64,000 bases of DNA from Oasisia sp. SBJ-2009 (lineage: Eukaryota > Annelida > Polychaeta > Sabellida > Siboglinidae): assembly GCA_964017155.1 (NCBI GenBank), contig OZ024864.1, forward strand, positions 30,251,334 to 30,315,333, written 5' to 3'. This document shows positions 54,418 to 64,000 of the stretch, piece by piece. The position numbers and the translations under genes were made by a program. Every line of letters starts with the position of its first letter. The stretch's first letter is position 1. The notes below the pieces were generated by a model. It made no database searches, was not told the origin of the DNA, and saw nothing but the letters and a program-made list of their open reading frames with translations.

Positions 54418-57400
54418 GCATCTACGTCATATGCCTTGGCCATCACAATGAGCATCTACATCATATGCCTTGACCATCACAATGAGCATATACATTATAT
54501 GCCTTGACCATCACACTGAGCATATATGTCATATGCCTTGACCATCACAATGAGCATCTACGTCATATGCTTTGGCCATCACATTGAGCATCTACGTCAT
54601 ATGCCTTGGCCATCACAATGAGCATCTACGTCATATGCCTTGGCCATCACAATGAGCATCTACGTCATATGCCTTGGCCATCACACTGAGCATATATGTC
54701 ATATGCCTTGACCATCACAATGAGCATCTACGTCATATGCCTTGACCATCACAATGAGCATCTACGTCATATGCCTTGACCATCACAATGAGCATATACA
54801 TTATATGCCGTGACCATCACACTGAGCATATATGTCATATGCCTTGACCATCACAATGAGCATCTACGTCATATGCCTTGACCATCACAATGAGCATCTA
54901 CGTCATATGCCTTGACCATCACAATGAGCATATACATTATATGCCGTGACCATCACACTGAGTATATATGTCATATGCATTGACCATCACAATGAGCATA
55001 TACATTATATGCCTTGACCATCACACTGAGCATATATGTCATATGCCTTGACCATCACAATGAGCATCTACGTCATATGCCTTGTCCATCACAATGAGCA
55101 TCTACGTCATATGCCTTGACCATCACAATGAGCATATACATTATATGCATGGACCATCACACTGAGCATCTAGGTCATATGCCTTGACCATCACAATGAG
55201 CATCTAGGTCATATGCCTTGGCCATCACAATGAGCATATATGTCATATGCCTTGACCATCACAATGAGCATATACATGATATGCCTTGACCATCACAATG
55301 AGCATCTACATCATATGCCTTGTCCATCACAATAAGCATCTACGTCATATGCCTTGACCATCACAATGAGCATATACATTATATGCCTTGACCATCACAA
55401 TGAGCATCTACGTCATATGCCTTGGCCATCACAATGAGCATCTACATCATATGCCTTGACCATCACAATGAGCATCTACGTCATATGCCTTGGCCATCAC
55501 AATGAGCATATACATCATATGCCTTGACCATCACACTGAGCATCTAGGTCATAGGCCTTGGCCATCACAATGAGCATCTACATCATATGCCTTGACCATC
55601 ACAAAGAGCATATACATTATATGCCTTGACCATCACACTGAGCATATCTGTCATATGCCTTGGCCATCACAATGAGCATCTACGTCATATGCCTTGACCA
55701 TCACACTGAGCATCTACGTCATATGTCTTGACCATCATACTGAGCATCTACGTCATATGCCTTGGCCATCACAATGAGCATCTACGTCATATGCCTTGAC
55801 CATCACACTGAGCATCTAGGTCATATGCCTTGGCCATCACAATGAGCATCTACGTCATATGCCTTGGCCATCACAATGAGCATCTACATCATATGCCTTG
55901 GCCATCACAATGAGCATCTACGTCATATGCCTTGGCCATCACACTGAGCATCTAGGTCATATGCCTTGGCCATCACAATGAGCATCTAGGTCATATGCCT
56001 TGGCCATCACAATGAGCATCTACGTCATATGCCTTGGCCATCACAATGAGCATCTATGTCATATGCCTTGGCCATCACAATGAGCATATACATCATATGC
56101 CTTGACCATCACACTGAGCATCTAGGTCATATGCCTTGGCCATCACAATGAGCATCTAAATCATATGCCTTGACCATCACACTGAGCATCTAGGTCATAT
56201 GCCTTGGCCATCACAATGAGCATCTACATCATATGCCTTGACCATCACAAAGAGCATATACATGATATGCCTTGACCATCACACTGAGCATATATGTCAT
56301 ATGTCTTGGCCATAACAATGAGCATCTACGTCATATGCCTTGACCATCACAATGAGCATCTACGTCATATGCCTTGGCCATCACAATGAGCATATACATC
56401 ATATGCCTTGACCATCACACTGAGCATCGAGATCATATGCCTTGGCCATCACAATGAGCATCTAGGACATATGCCTTGGCCATCACAATGAGCATATACA
56501 TCATATGCCTTGACCATCACAAAGAGCATATACATTATATGCCTTGACCATCACACTGAGCATCTAGGTCATATGCCTTGACCATCACAAAGAGCATATA
56601 CATTATATGCCTTGACCATCACACTGAGCATATATGTCATTTGCCTTGACCATCACAATGAGCATCTACATCATATGCCTTGGCCATCACAATGAGCATA
56701 TACATCATATGCCTTGACCATCACACTGAGCATCTAGGTCATATGCCTTGGCAATCACAATGAGCATCTACATCATATGCCTTGACCATCACAAAGAGCA
56801 TATACATTATATGCCTTGACCATCACACTGAGCATATATGTCATATGCCTTGGCCATCACAATGAGCATCTACGTCATATGCCTTGACCATCACAATGAG
56901 CATCTACGTCATATGCCTTGGCCATCACAATGAGCATATACATCATATGCCTTGACCATCACACTGAGCATCTAGATCATATGCCTTGGCCATCACAATG
57001 AGCATCTAGGTCATATGCCTTGGCCATCACAATGAGCATATACATCATATGCCTTGACCATCACAAAGAGCATATACATTATATGCCTTGACCATCACAC
57101 TGAGCATCTACATCATATGCCTTGGCCATCACAATGAGCATCTACATCATATGCCTTGACCATCACAAAGAGCATATACATTATATGCCTTGACCATCAC
57201 ACTGAGCATATATGTCATATGCCTTGACCATCACAATGAGCACCTACGTCATATGCCTTGACCATCACACTGAGCATCTACGTCATATGCCTTGGCCATC
57301 ACAATGAGCATATATGTCATATGCCTTGACCATCACAATGAGCATATACATGATATGCCTTGACCATCACAATGAGCATCTACATCCTATGCCTTGTCCA

Positions 57401-60400
57401 TCACAATGAGCATCTACGTCATATGCCTTGACCATCACAATGAGCATATACATTATATGCCTTGACCATCACAATGAGCATCTACGTCATATGCCTTGGC
57501 CATCACAATGAGCATCTACATCATATGCCTTGACCATCACAATGAGCATCTACGTCATATGCCTTGGCCATCACAATGAGCATATACATCATATGCCTTG
57601 ACCATCACACTGAGCATCTAGGTCATATGCCTTGGCCATCACAATGAGCATCTACATCATATGCCTTGACCATCACAAAGAGCATATACATTATATGCCT
57701 TGACCATCACACTGAGCATATATGTCATATGCCTTGGCCATCACAATGAGCATCTACGTCATATGCCTTGACCATCACACTGAGCATCTACGTCATATGT
57801 CTTGACCATCATACTGAGCATCTACGTCATATGCCTTGGCCATCACAATGAGCATCTACGTCATATGCCTTGACCATCACACTGAGCATCTAGGTCACAT
57901 GCCTTGGCCATCACAATGAGCATCTACGTCATATGCCTTGGCCATCACAATGAGCATCTACATCATATGCCTTGGCCATCACAATGAGCATCTACGTCAT
58001 ATGCCTTGGCCATCACACTGAGCATCTAGGTCATATGCCTTGGCCATCACAATGAGCATCTAGGTCATATGCCTTGGCCATCACAATGAGCATCTACGTC
58101 ATATGCCTTGGCCATCACAATGAGCATCTATGTCATATGCCTTGGCCATCACAATGAGCATATACATAATATGCCTTGACCATCACACTGAGCATCTAGG
58201 TCATATGCCTTGGCCATCACAATGAGCATCTAAATCATATGCCTTGACCATCACACTGAGCATCTAGGTCATATGCCTTGGCCATCACAATGAGCATCTA
58301 CATCATATGCCTTGACCATCACAAAGAGCATATACATTATATGCCTTGACCATCACACTGAGCATATATGTCATATGTCTTGGCCATCACAATGAGCATC
58401 TACGTCATATGCCTTGACCATCACAATGAGCATCTACGTCATATGCCTTGGCCATCACAATGAGCATATACATAATATGCCTTGACCATCACACTGAGCA
58501 TCGAGATCATATGCCTTGGCCATCACAATGAGCATCTAGGACATATGCCTTGGCCATCACAATGAGCATATACATCATATGCCTTGACCATCACAAAGAG
58601 CATATACATGATATGCCTTGACCATCACACTGAGCATCTAGGTCATATGCCTTGACCATCACAAAGAGCATATACATTATATGCCTTGACCATCACACTG
58701 AGCATATATGTCATATGCCTTGACCATCACAATGAGCATCTACATCATATGCCTTGACCATCACACTGAGCATCTAGGTCATATGCCTTGGCCATCACAA
58801 TGAGCATCTAAATCATATGCCTTGACCATCACAATGAGCATCTACATCATATGCCTTGGCCATCACAATGAGCATATACATCATATGCCTTGACCATCAC
58901 ACTGAGCATCTAGGTCATATGCCTTGGCCATCACAATGAGCATCTACATCATATGCCTTGACCATCACAAAGAGCATATACATTATATGCCTTGACCATC
59001 ACACTGAGCATATATGTCATATGCCTTGGCCATCACAATGAGCATCTACGTCATATGCCTTGACCATCACAATGAGCATCTACGTCATATGCCTTGGCCA
59101 TCACAATGAGCATATACATCATATGCCTTGACCATCACACTGAGCATCTAGATCATATGCCTTGGCCATCACAATGAGCATCTAGGTCATATGCCTTGGC
59201 CATCACAATGAGCATATACATCATATGCCTTGACCATCACAAAGAGCATATACATTATATGCCTTGACCATCACACTGAGCATCTACATCATATGCCTTG
59301 GCCATCACAATGAGCATCTACATCATATGCCTTGACCATCACAAAGAGCATATACATTATATGCCTTGACCATCACACTGAGCATATATGTCATATGCCT
59401 TGACCATCACAATGAGCACCTACGTCATATGCCTTGACCATCACACTGAGCATCTACGTCATATGCCTTGACCATCATACTGAGCATCTACGTCATATGC
59501 CTTGGCCATCACAATGAGCATCTACGTCATATGCCTTGACCAGCACACTGAGCATCTAGGTCATATGCCTTGGCCATCACAATGAGCATCTACGTCATAT
59601 GCTTTGGCCATCACATTGAGCATCTACGTCATATGCCTTGGCCATCACAATGAGCATCTACGTCATATGCCTTGGCCATCACAATGAGCATCTACGTCAT
59701 ATGCCTTGGCCATCACAATGAGCATCTACGTCATATGCCTTGGCCATCACAATGAGCATCTACGTCATATGCCTTGGCCATCACAATGAGCATATACATC
59801 ATATGCCTTGACCATCACACTGAGCATCTAGGTCATATGCCTTGGCCATCACAATGAGCATCTACATCATATGCCTTGACCATCACAATGAGCATCTACG
59901 TCATATGCCTTGGCCATCACAATGAGCATATACATCATATGCCTTGACCATCACACTGAGCATCTAGGTCGTATGCCTTGGCCATCACAATGAGCATCTA
60001 CATCATATGCCTTGACCATCACAAAGAGCATATACATTATATGCCTTGACCATCACACTGAGCATATATGTCATATGCCTTGGCCATCACAATGAGCATC
60101 TACGCCATATGCCTTGACCATCACAATGAGCATCTACGTCATATGCCTTGGCCATCACAATGAGCATATACATCATATGCCTTGACCATTACAATGAGCA
60201 TATACATCATATGCCTTGACCATCACACTGAGCATCTAGGTCATATGCCTTGGCCATCACAATGAGCATCTACGTCATATGCCTTGGCCATCACAATGAG
60301 CATATACATCATATGCCTTGACCATCACACTGAGCATCTAGGTCGTATGCCTTGGCCATCACAATGAGCATCTACATCATATGCCTTGACCATCACAAAG

Positions 60401-61080
60401 AGCATATACATTATATGCCTTGACCATCACACTGAGCATATATGTCATATGCCTTGGCCATCACAATGAGCATCTACGCCATATGCCTTGACCGTCACAA
60501 TGAGCATCTACGTCATATGCCTTGGCCATCACAATGAGCATATACATCATATGCCTTGACCATTACAATGAGCATATACATCATATGTCTTGAACATCAC
60601 ACTGAGCATCTAGGTCATATGCCTTTGCCATCACAATGAGCATCTACGTCATATGCCTTGGCCATCACAATGAGCATCTACGTCATATGCCTTGGCCATC
60701 ACAATGAGCATCTACGTCATATGCCTTGGCCATCACAATGAGCATATACATCATATGCCTTGGCCATCACACTGAGCATCTAGGTCATATGCCTTGGCCA
60801 TCACAATGAGCATCTACGTCATATGCCTTGGCCATCACAATGAGCATCTACGTCATATGCCTTGGCCATCACAATGAGCATCTACGTCATATGCCTTGGC
60901 CATCACAATGAGCATATACATCATATGCCTTGACCATCACACTGAGCATCTAGGTCATATGCCTTGGCCATCACAATGAGCATCTACATCATATGCCTTG
61001 ACCATCACAAAGAGCATATACATTATATGCCTTGACCATCACACTGAGGATACATGTCATATGCCTTGACCATCGCATTC
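54418..61080. repeat. 34-bp satellite with 2,074-bp higher-order repeat
   Basis: About 195 copies of a 34-bp unit, CATATGCCTTGGCCATCACA plus ATGAGCATCTACGT. Main variants are GACCATCAC, CACACTGAG, CACAAAGAG, CATATACATTATATG and CATCTAGGTC. Rare variants recur at a fixed distance: ATGATATGCC...CCTTGTCC at 55269 and 57343, ATCATACTGAG at 55740 and 57814, and CATCGAGATC at 56427 and 58501. All are 2,074 bp (61 units) apart. A third ATCATACTGAG copy lies 1,666 bp (49 units) further on. Confidence 0.97.
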
Positions 61081-61584
61081 AACATTCATCCCACATGCCT
61101 TGCCCATCATCACACCTAGCACCAATCCTATATCACGTGAACATTACAAGAATAATAATAAAATTATTACGTAGTGTCTGATCACGTAAAAGTTGCTCTC
61201 AGGCACTTTACAAAACGTGCACATATACACAAACTACATACTAAGAAATCTACATATAAAATGTACCCAAAATACAGCCACTGAAACATTTAAAAACAGG
61301 TAATTAAGAACAAATATCCTTTATATAAAGTACTTTACATACTCAGCATCTATCTAATATGTCTTGACCATCATACCCAACACCCGTGCCTTGACCATCA
61401 CACACAGCGTCGATCTCATATGGCTTGACCATAATACTTATCTGTTTAATTAAGCTGATACTAATATTAAATTTACTCTAATGTCCTTAAAAAGGATATT
61501 CATTGTACGGCTCATGATCGCTTCTAAAAATACGTAAGAAAAAGATTGTCACAAAAAACAAATTAAATTCAATATGTAACCACA
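61081..61584. other. Satellite decay zone and AT-rich DNA
   Basis: Scattered decayed satellite words (CATGCCTTGCCCATCA, ATATGTCTTGACCATCATAC, CATATGGCTTGACCAT) lie among unique sequence. A segment near 61165-61220 (ATTATTACGTAG...GGCACTTTACAAAA) resembles a SINE 3' end on the minus strand, but weakly. No gene was seen. Confidence 0.4.
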
Positions 61585-61870
61585 CAAAAAGCAAATCCGT
61601 TGGCATCAATATCACTTAACATACTAATTGCAATAGGCACAATACTCCTGCTGGAGCGAGCCGTTTTGCATGTTACGCAACGATATCTCCTTCGAGACGG
61701 AAGAACGTGAAAGTATACAAAGAACGGGTGATCAGACTCAGCAGCGACAGAATGAGCTTTCTTCAAGATTGCGTGGTCGATCATTTGGGACAGCATTGGT
61801 GTAGGTAAACCAATGATCTTGGCAGCAACGTGTGAGACTTTTTAAATCCTGGTACGGTTACTCACGGAAA
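61585..61870 (-). mobile_element. LINE ORF2 C-terminal fragment (minus)
   Basis: The minus frame reads VSHVAAKIIGLPTPMLSQMI, then DHAILKKAHSVAAESDHPFF and YFHVLPSRRRYRCVTCKTAR, ending SIVPIAISMLSD. The ordered pattern (A.KI.G.P.P.L......L.KA..I..D..HP....F..LPS.RR.R...CKT.R...S.VP.AI..L) is that of the C-terminal end of many animal LINE ORF2 proteins. An upstream in-frame stop (RI, stop, K) and missing RT show a truncated dead copy. Confidence 0.72.
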
Positions 61871-62435
61871 GAGCAGGATAGTAACAAGTACTGCAATACA
61901 TTATTGTCCTACTTAAACTATAGCCACTCTACTGGAGTTATTCCAATTCGCTGCGAAGTCTCTTTCCCGCTTTCGTATTTCCAACATCCTTGTTCTTCTC
62001 GATTTTCTGAACATAAATGAAACATCATTAAAAACAACTGTACAAAGTAGCTGATGTAACATAATGACGGATCTAACTACTTCTAGCAATCTATTTCAAC
62101 AATGTATATAGTAAATGACAACAACACGTAATATAGTTTATTAAATAGAAATGGGCGCTTGAGTTAGCAAATAGTTTTGTAGATTATAGGTATAGTTTAA
62201 GATAATTTCGCTCACGATGTTGTGAGCATCGACAGAGAAAACGCGTTTACTCTGGTGAATGATAGTTTAAGTCGAACTAATCCCCGAACGGTTAGTTCAT
62301 ATAGCGTCTTTTATTTTGATTACAAGTTAACATTTTGATTGCTTTATTGAATATACATATTACATTAAACGTGTAAAATTGACATATGAACGTGAAAGCA
62401 TGTGTTTCTGTTGCACATCTGTAGGTTCAGCTCAC
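61871..62435. other. Unique DNA, no exon assigned
   Basis: AT-rich, with no recognised coding segment. A cytoplasmic-tail exon of the minus-strand membrane-protein gene should lie at lower coordinates than 62436, but I could not identify it. Confidence 0.35.
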
Positions 62436-62568
62436 CTCACGATCACCAGGCAGACGGTGCTGACGCCGAGAACAACCAGAACCGCACCGACGACCGTCAG
62501 GACTCCGGGCAAACATACGAACGTGTCGGCAGCTTGTACACATGGTATAATTCCAATGCATATAATTT

Positions 62569-62656
<88 letters not shown>

Positions 62657-62777
62657 TTCCCGGAGAAGCCGAGAGATGGTGTTTGGTTGATCAGGTTTGC
62701 CAGAGAAGTAAAGTGTAAAGCGCTTTGAGCACTTCTGAGGATTGAATACTGCGCTATATAACAACTTGTATTTCTTC

Positions 62778-62808
<31 letters not shown>

Positions 62809-62858
62809 TGTATGTATGTATGTATGTATGTATGTATGTATGTGTGTATGTATGTATG

Positions 62859-62914
<56 letters not shown>

Positions 62915-64000
62915 CATATACATATACATATATATATATATCCTTATCGCGAAACTTAGTTCAAAAACGAGTGGCATATAGATAGAAATATTCCAATAAG
63001 GAAGCTAATGGCAATGCGATTATTAAACCTGAATTGTTTCAGAACACGAACTGTATAAGACGCAGCAGGAGTCTCATAAATGTTACCTCTTACCTCCTAT
63101 GTATTTGTTGCCACTCTTCGAAGTGGCAGGTTCATATTTCAGTGTAGTAAATACATGTCTGCTTGTCGTCGCTTGAGATATTCCGTTTGTTCCCAACGCG
63201 ACTTCGCCGGTGTTGTCGACAGTTGTTGATTCAAACCCAGCAGTACCTTCGCTGACGTCATCTGTGAGTTGGGTGAGTGTGGTCGAATATTCTGCAGAAT
63301 CAGGAGCCGTAGACCTTTTGGGATATGTTGTTGTTATGGCTGTAGTACTTGGTGCTGATGATGATATTGATGGCGGGGTTCTGGTCGGTGACAGTGTTGA
63401 TACACGTGACGTGTTGGTGTCGTTTATTGTCATGTTCTGACTCCAACTTGTAGTCGTATCCGTGCCGGGCGTTGTTGCTGTTGCTGTTGCTGTATCTACC
63501 GCAATCGATGTTATTGTCACTTGTGTCCTAGCTGTTGACATCAACGCTGGCGTCGTTCTCGTAGGCTCAGACGTCGTGGTGGTTCGTTTGGTTGTTGACT
63601 GCGGCGTCTTCTTTGACACTGTTACCGTGATTGATATTGGTTTTGGTGTTGTAGTTGTTATCATTGGTGTTGTAGGTGTCGTCGATGTTGTAGTCGATGC
63701 TGTAGTCACTATTGGTGTTGTCGGTGTTGTAGTCGTCGTTGTCGGTGTTGTAGTCGTCGTTGTCGGTGTTGTAGTCGTTGTGGTAGGTGTTGTAGTAGTC
63801 GTTGTCGGTGTTGTAGTCGTTGTGGTAGGTGTTGTAGTCGTTGTGGTAGGTGTTGTAGTAGTCGTTGTCGGAGTTGTAGTAGTTGTTGTCGGTGTTGTAG
63901 TCGTTGTTGTCGGTGTTGTAGTAGTCGTTGTCGGTGTTGTAGTCGTCGTTGTCGGTGTTGTAGTCGTTGTGATAGGTGTTGTAGTAGTCGTTGTCGGTGT
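62436..64000 (-). CDS. Thr-rich mucin-like single-pass membrane protein (partial)
   Basis: Two minus-strand exons. The first, 64000-63094, is open from the window edge and encodes PTTTTT-type repeats (63710-64000), then a Thr/Ser/Pro-rich stalk ending [10 protein letters not shown], with donor AGGAG/GTAAGA in phase 1. The second, 62532-62436, encodes [20 protein letters not shown] followed by [11 protein letters not shown], a hydrophobic span fitting one transmembrane helix, with donor GTGAG/GTGAGC in phase 2. Dense Thr/Ser/Pro implies heavy O-glycosylation, so a cell-surface mucin-like glycoprotein is likely. The N-terminus is off the window and the cytoplasmic end was not found. The acceptor of the second exon (GTACAAG) is weak but keeps the frame. 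No family is recognised. Confidence 0.6.
62566..62654. repeat. (TA)n microsatellite
   Basis: About 85 bp of pure TA, between the transmembrane exon and a SINE 3' fragment. Confidence 0.96.
62655..62775 (+). mobile_element. SINE 3' fragment (45856 family)
   Basis: ATGCTTCCCGGAGAAGCCGA, AAGTAAAGTGTAAAGCGCTT and TGAATACTGCGCTATATAAC match the 3' half of the SINE at 45856-46200. It is flanked by (TA)n on the left and (TATG)n on the right. Confidence 0.83.
62779..62940. repeat. (TATG)n followed by (TA)n
   Basis: About 23 TATG units, then TA repeats with CATA interruptions, directly after the SINE tail. The array probably grew from the SINE 3' end. Confidence 0.95.
63710..64000 (-). repeat. Coding VNTR of the mucin-like stalk
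   Basis: Plus-strand words GGTGTTGTAGTCGTTGTC and GGTGTTGTAGTAGTCGTT repeat with 18/21/24-bp spacing. On the minus strand they encode runs of Thr with a Pro at intervals ([10 protein letters not shown]). All unit lengths are multiples of three, so the frame is kept. It continues past the right edge. Confidence 0.85.

Overview
This window is genomic DNA of an intron-rich animal, most likely an invertebrate bilaterian (lophotrochozoan or invertebrate deuterostome; I cannot name the phylum). The reasons are GT-AG introns, animal protein families (TPR, RRM, dsRNA-type zinc fingers, eIF4G and kinesin-5 relatives), a tRNA-derived SINE family, non-LTR retrotransposon remains and a very heavy load of minisatellites. 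Summing my repeat coordinates, tandem repeats make up about 24 kb of the 64 kb. Most long open frames here are artefacts of repeat units whose length is a multiple of three.

Layout. 1-3345 is a 43-bp pyrimidine minisatellite. 3346-6800 is unique AT-rich DNA and two more minisatellites (22 bp and 19/21 bp). 7141-10379 (minus strand) is a leucine-rich-repeat gene with an N-terminal elongin-BC-box-like motif; one intron carries a solo LTR inserted in a (TA)n tract. 10380-12167 is the spacer between this gene and a divergent gene on the plus strand.

12168-53838 (plus strand) holds the main content: one gene that I reconstruct from 34 exons (33 introns). All junctions keep the frame and the exon lengths sum to 7,110 bp, or 2,369 codons plus stop. 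In order it encodes a TPR block (TTC31-like), a UBA-like helix pair, an acidic/Ala-Pro linker, RRM1, a Ser/Gly/Asp-rich linker, RRM2, U1/matrin-type C2H2 zinc fingers in long Gln-rich segments, an exon closely resembling the eIF4E-binding segment of eIF4G (YDRDFLL), RRM3, more fingers, and then about 430 residues resembling the stalk and tail of kinesin-5 (KIF11/Eg5) with no motor domain. RNA binding, eIF4E recruitment and a cytoskeletal tail on one chain suggest an mRNA-localisation or translation adaptor; that role is inference.

The centre of the gene grew by duplication of an RRM plus zinc-finger module. The introns carry matching minisatellites in equivalent positions: 15/18-bp repeats inside two RRM introns, and 32-bp repeats before the finger exons. 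Three repeat arrays have captured splice junctions: a 53-bp repeat carries the acceptor and start of an RRM exon, a 41-bp repeat carries an exon end with its donor, and an 18-bp array holds a second copy of an exon end with its donor. One duplicated finger exon has an in-frame stop and is cut off by a minisatellite.

54418-61080 is a 34-bp satellite with a 2,074-bp higher-order period. 61585-61870 is a LINE 3' fragment. 62436-64000 (minus strand) is the 3' part of a Thr-rich, mucin-like membrane protein that runs off the right edge.
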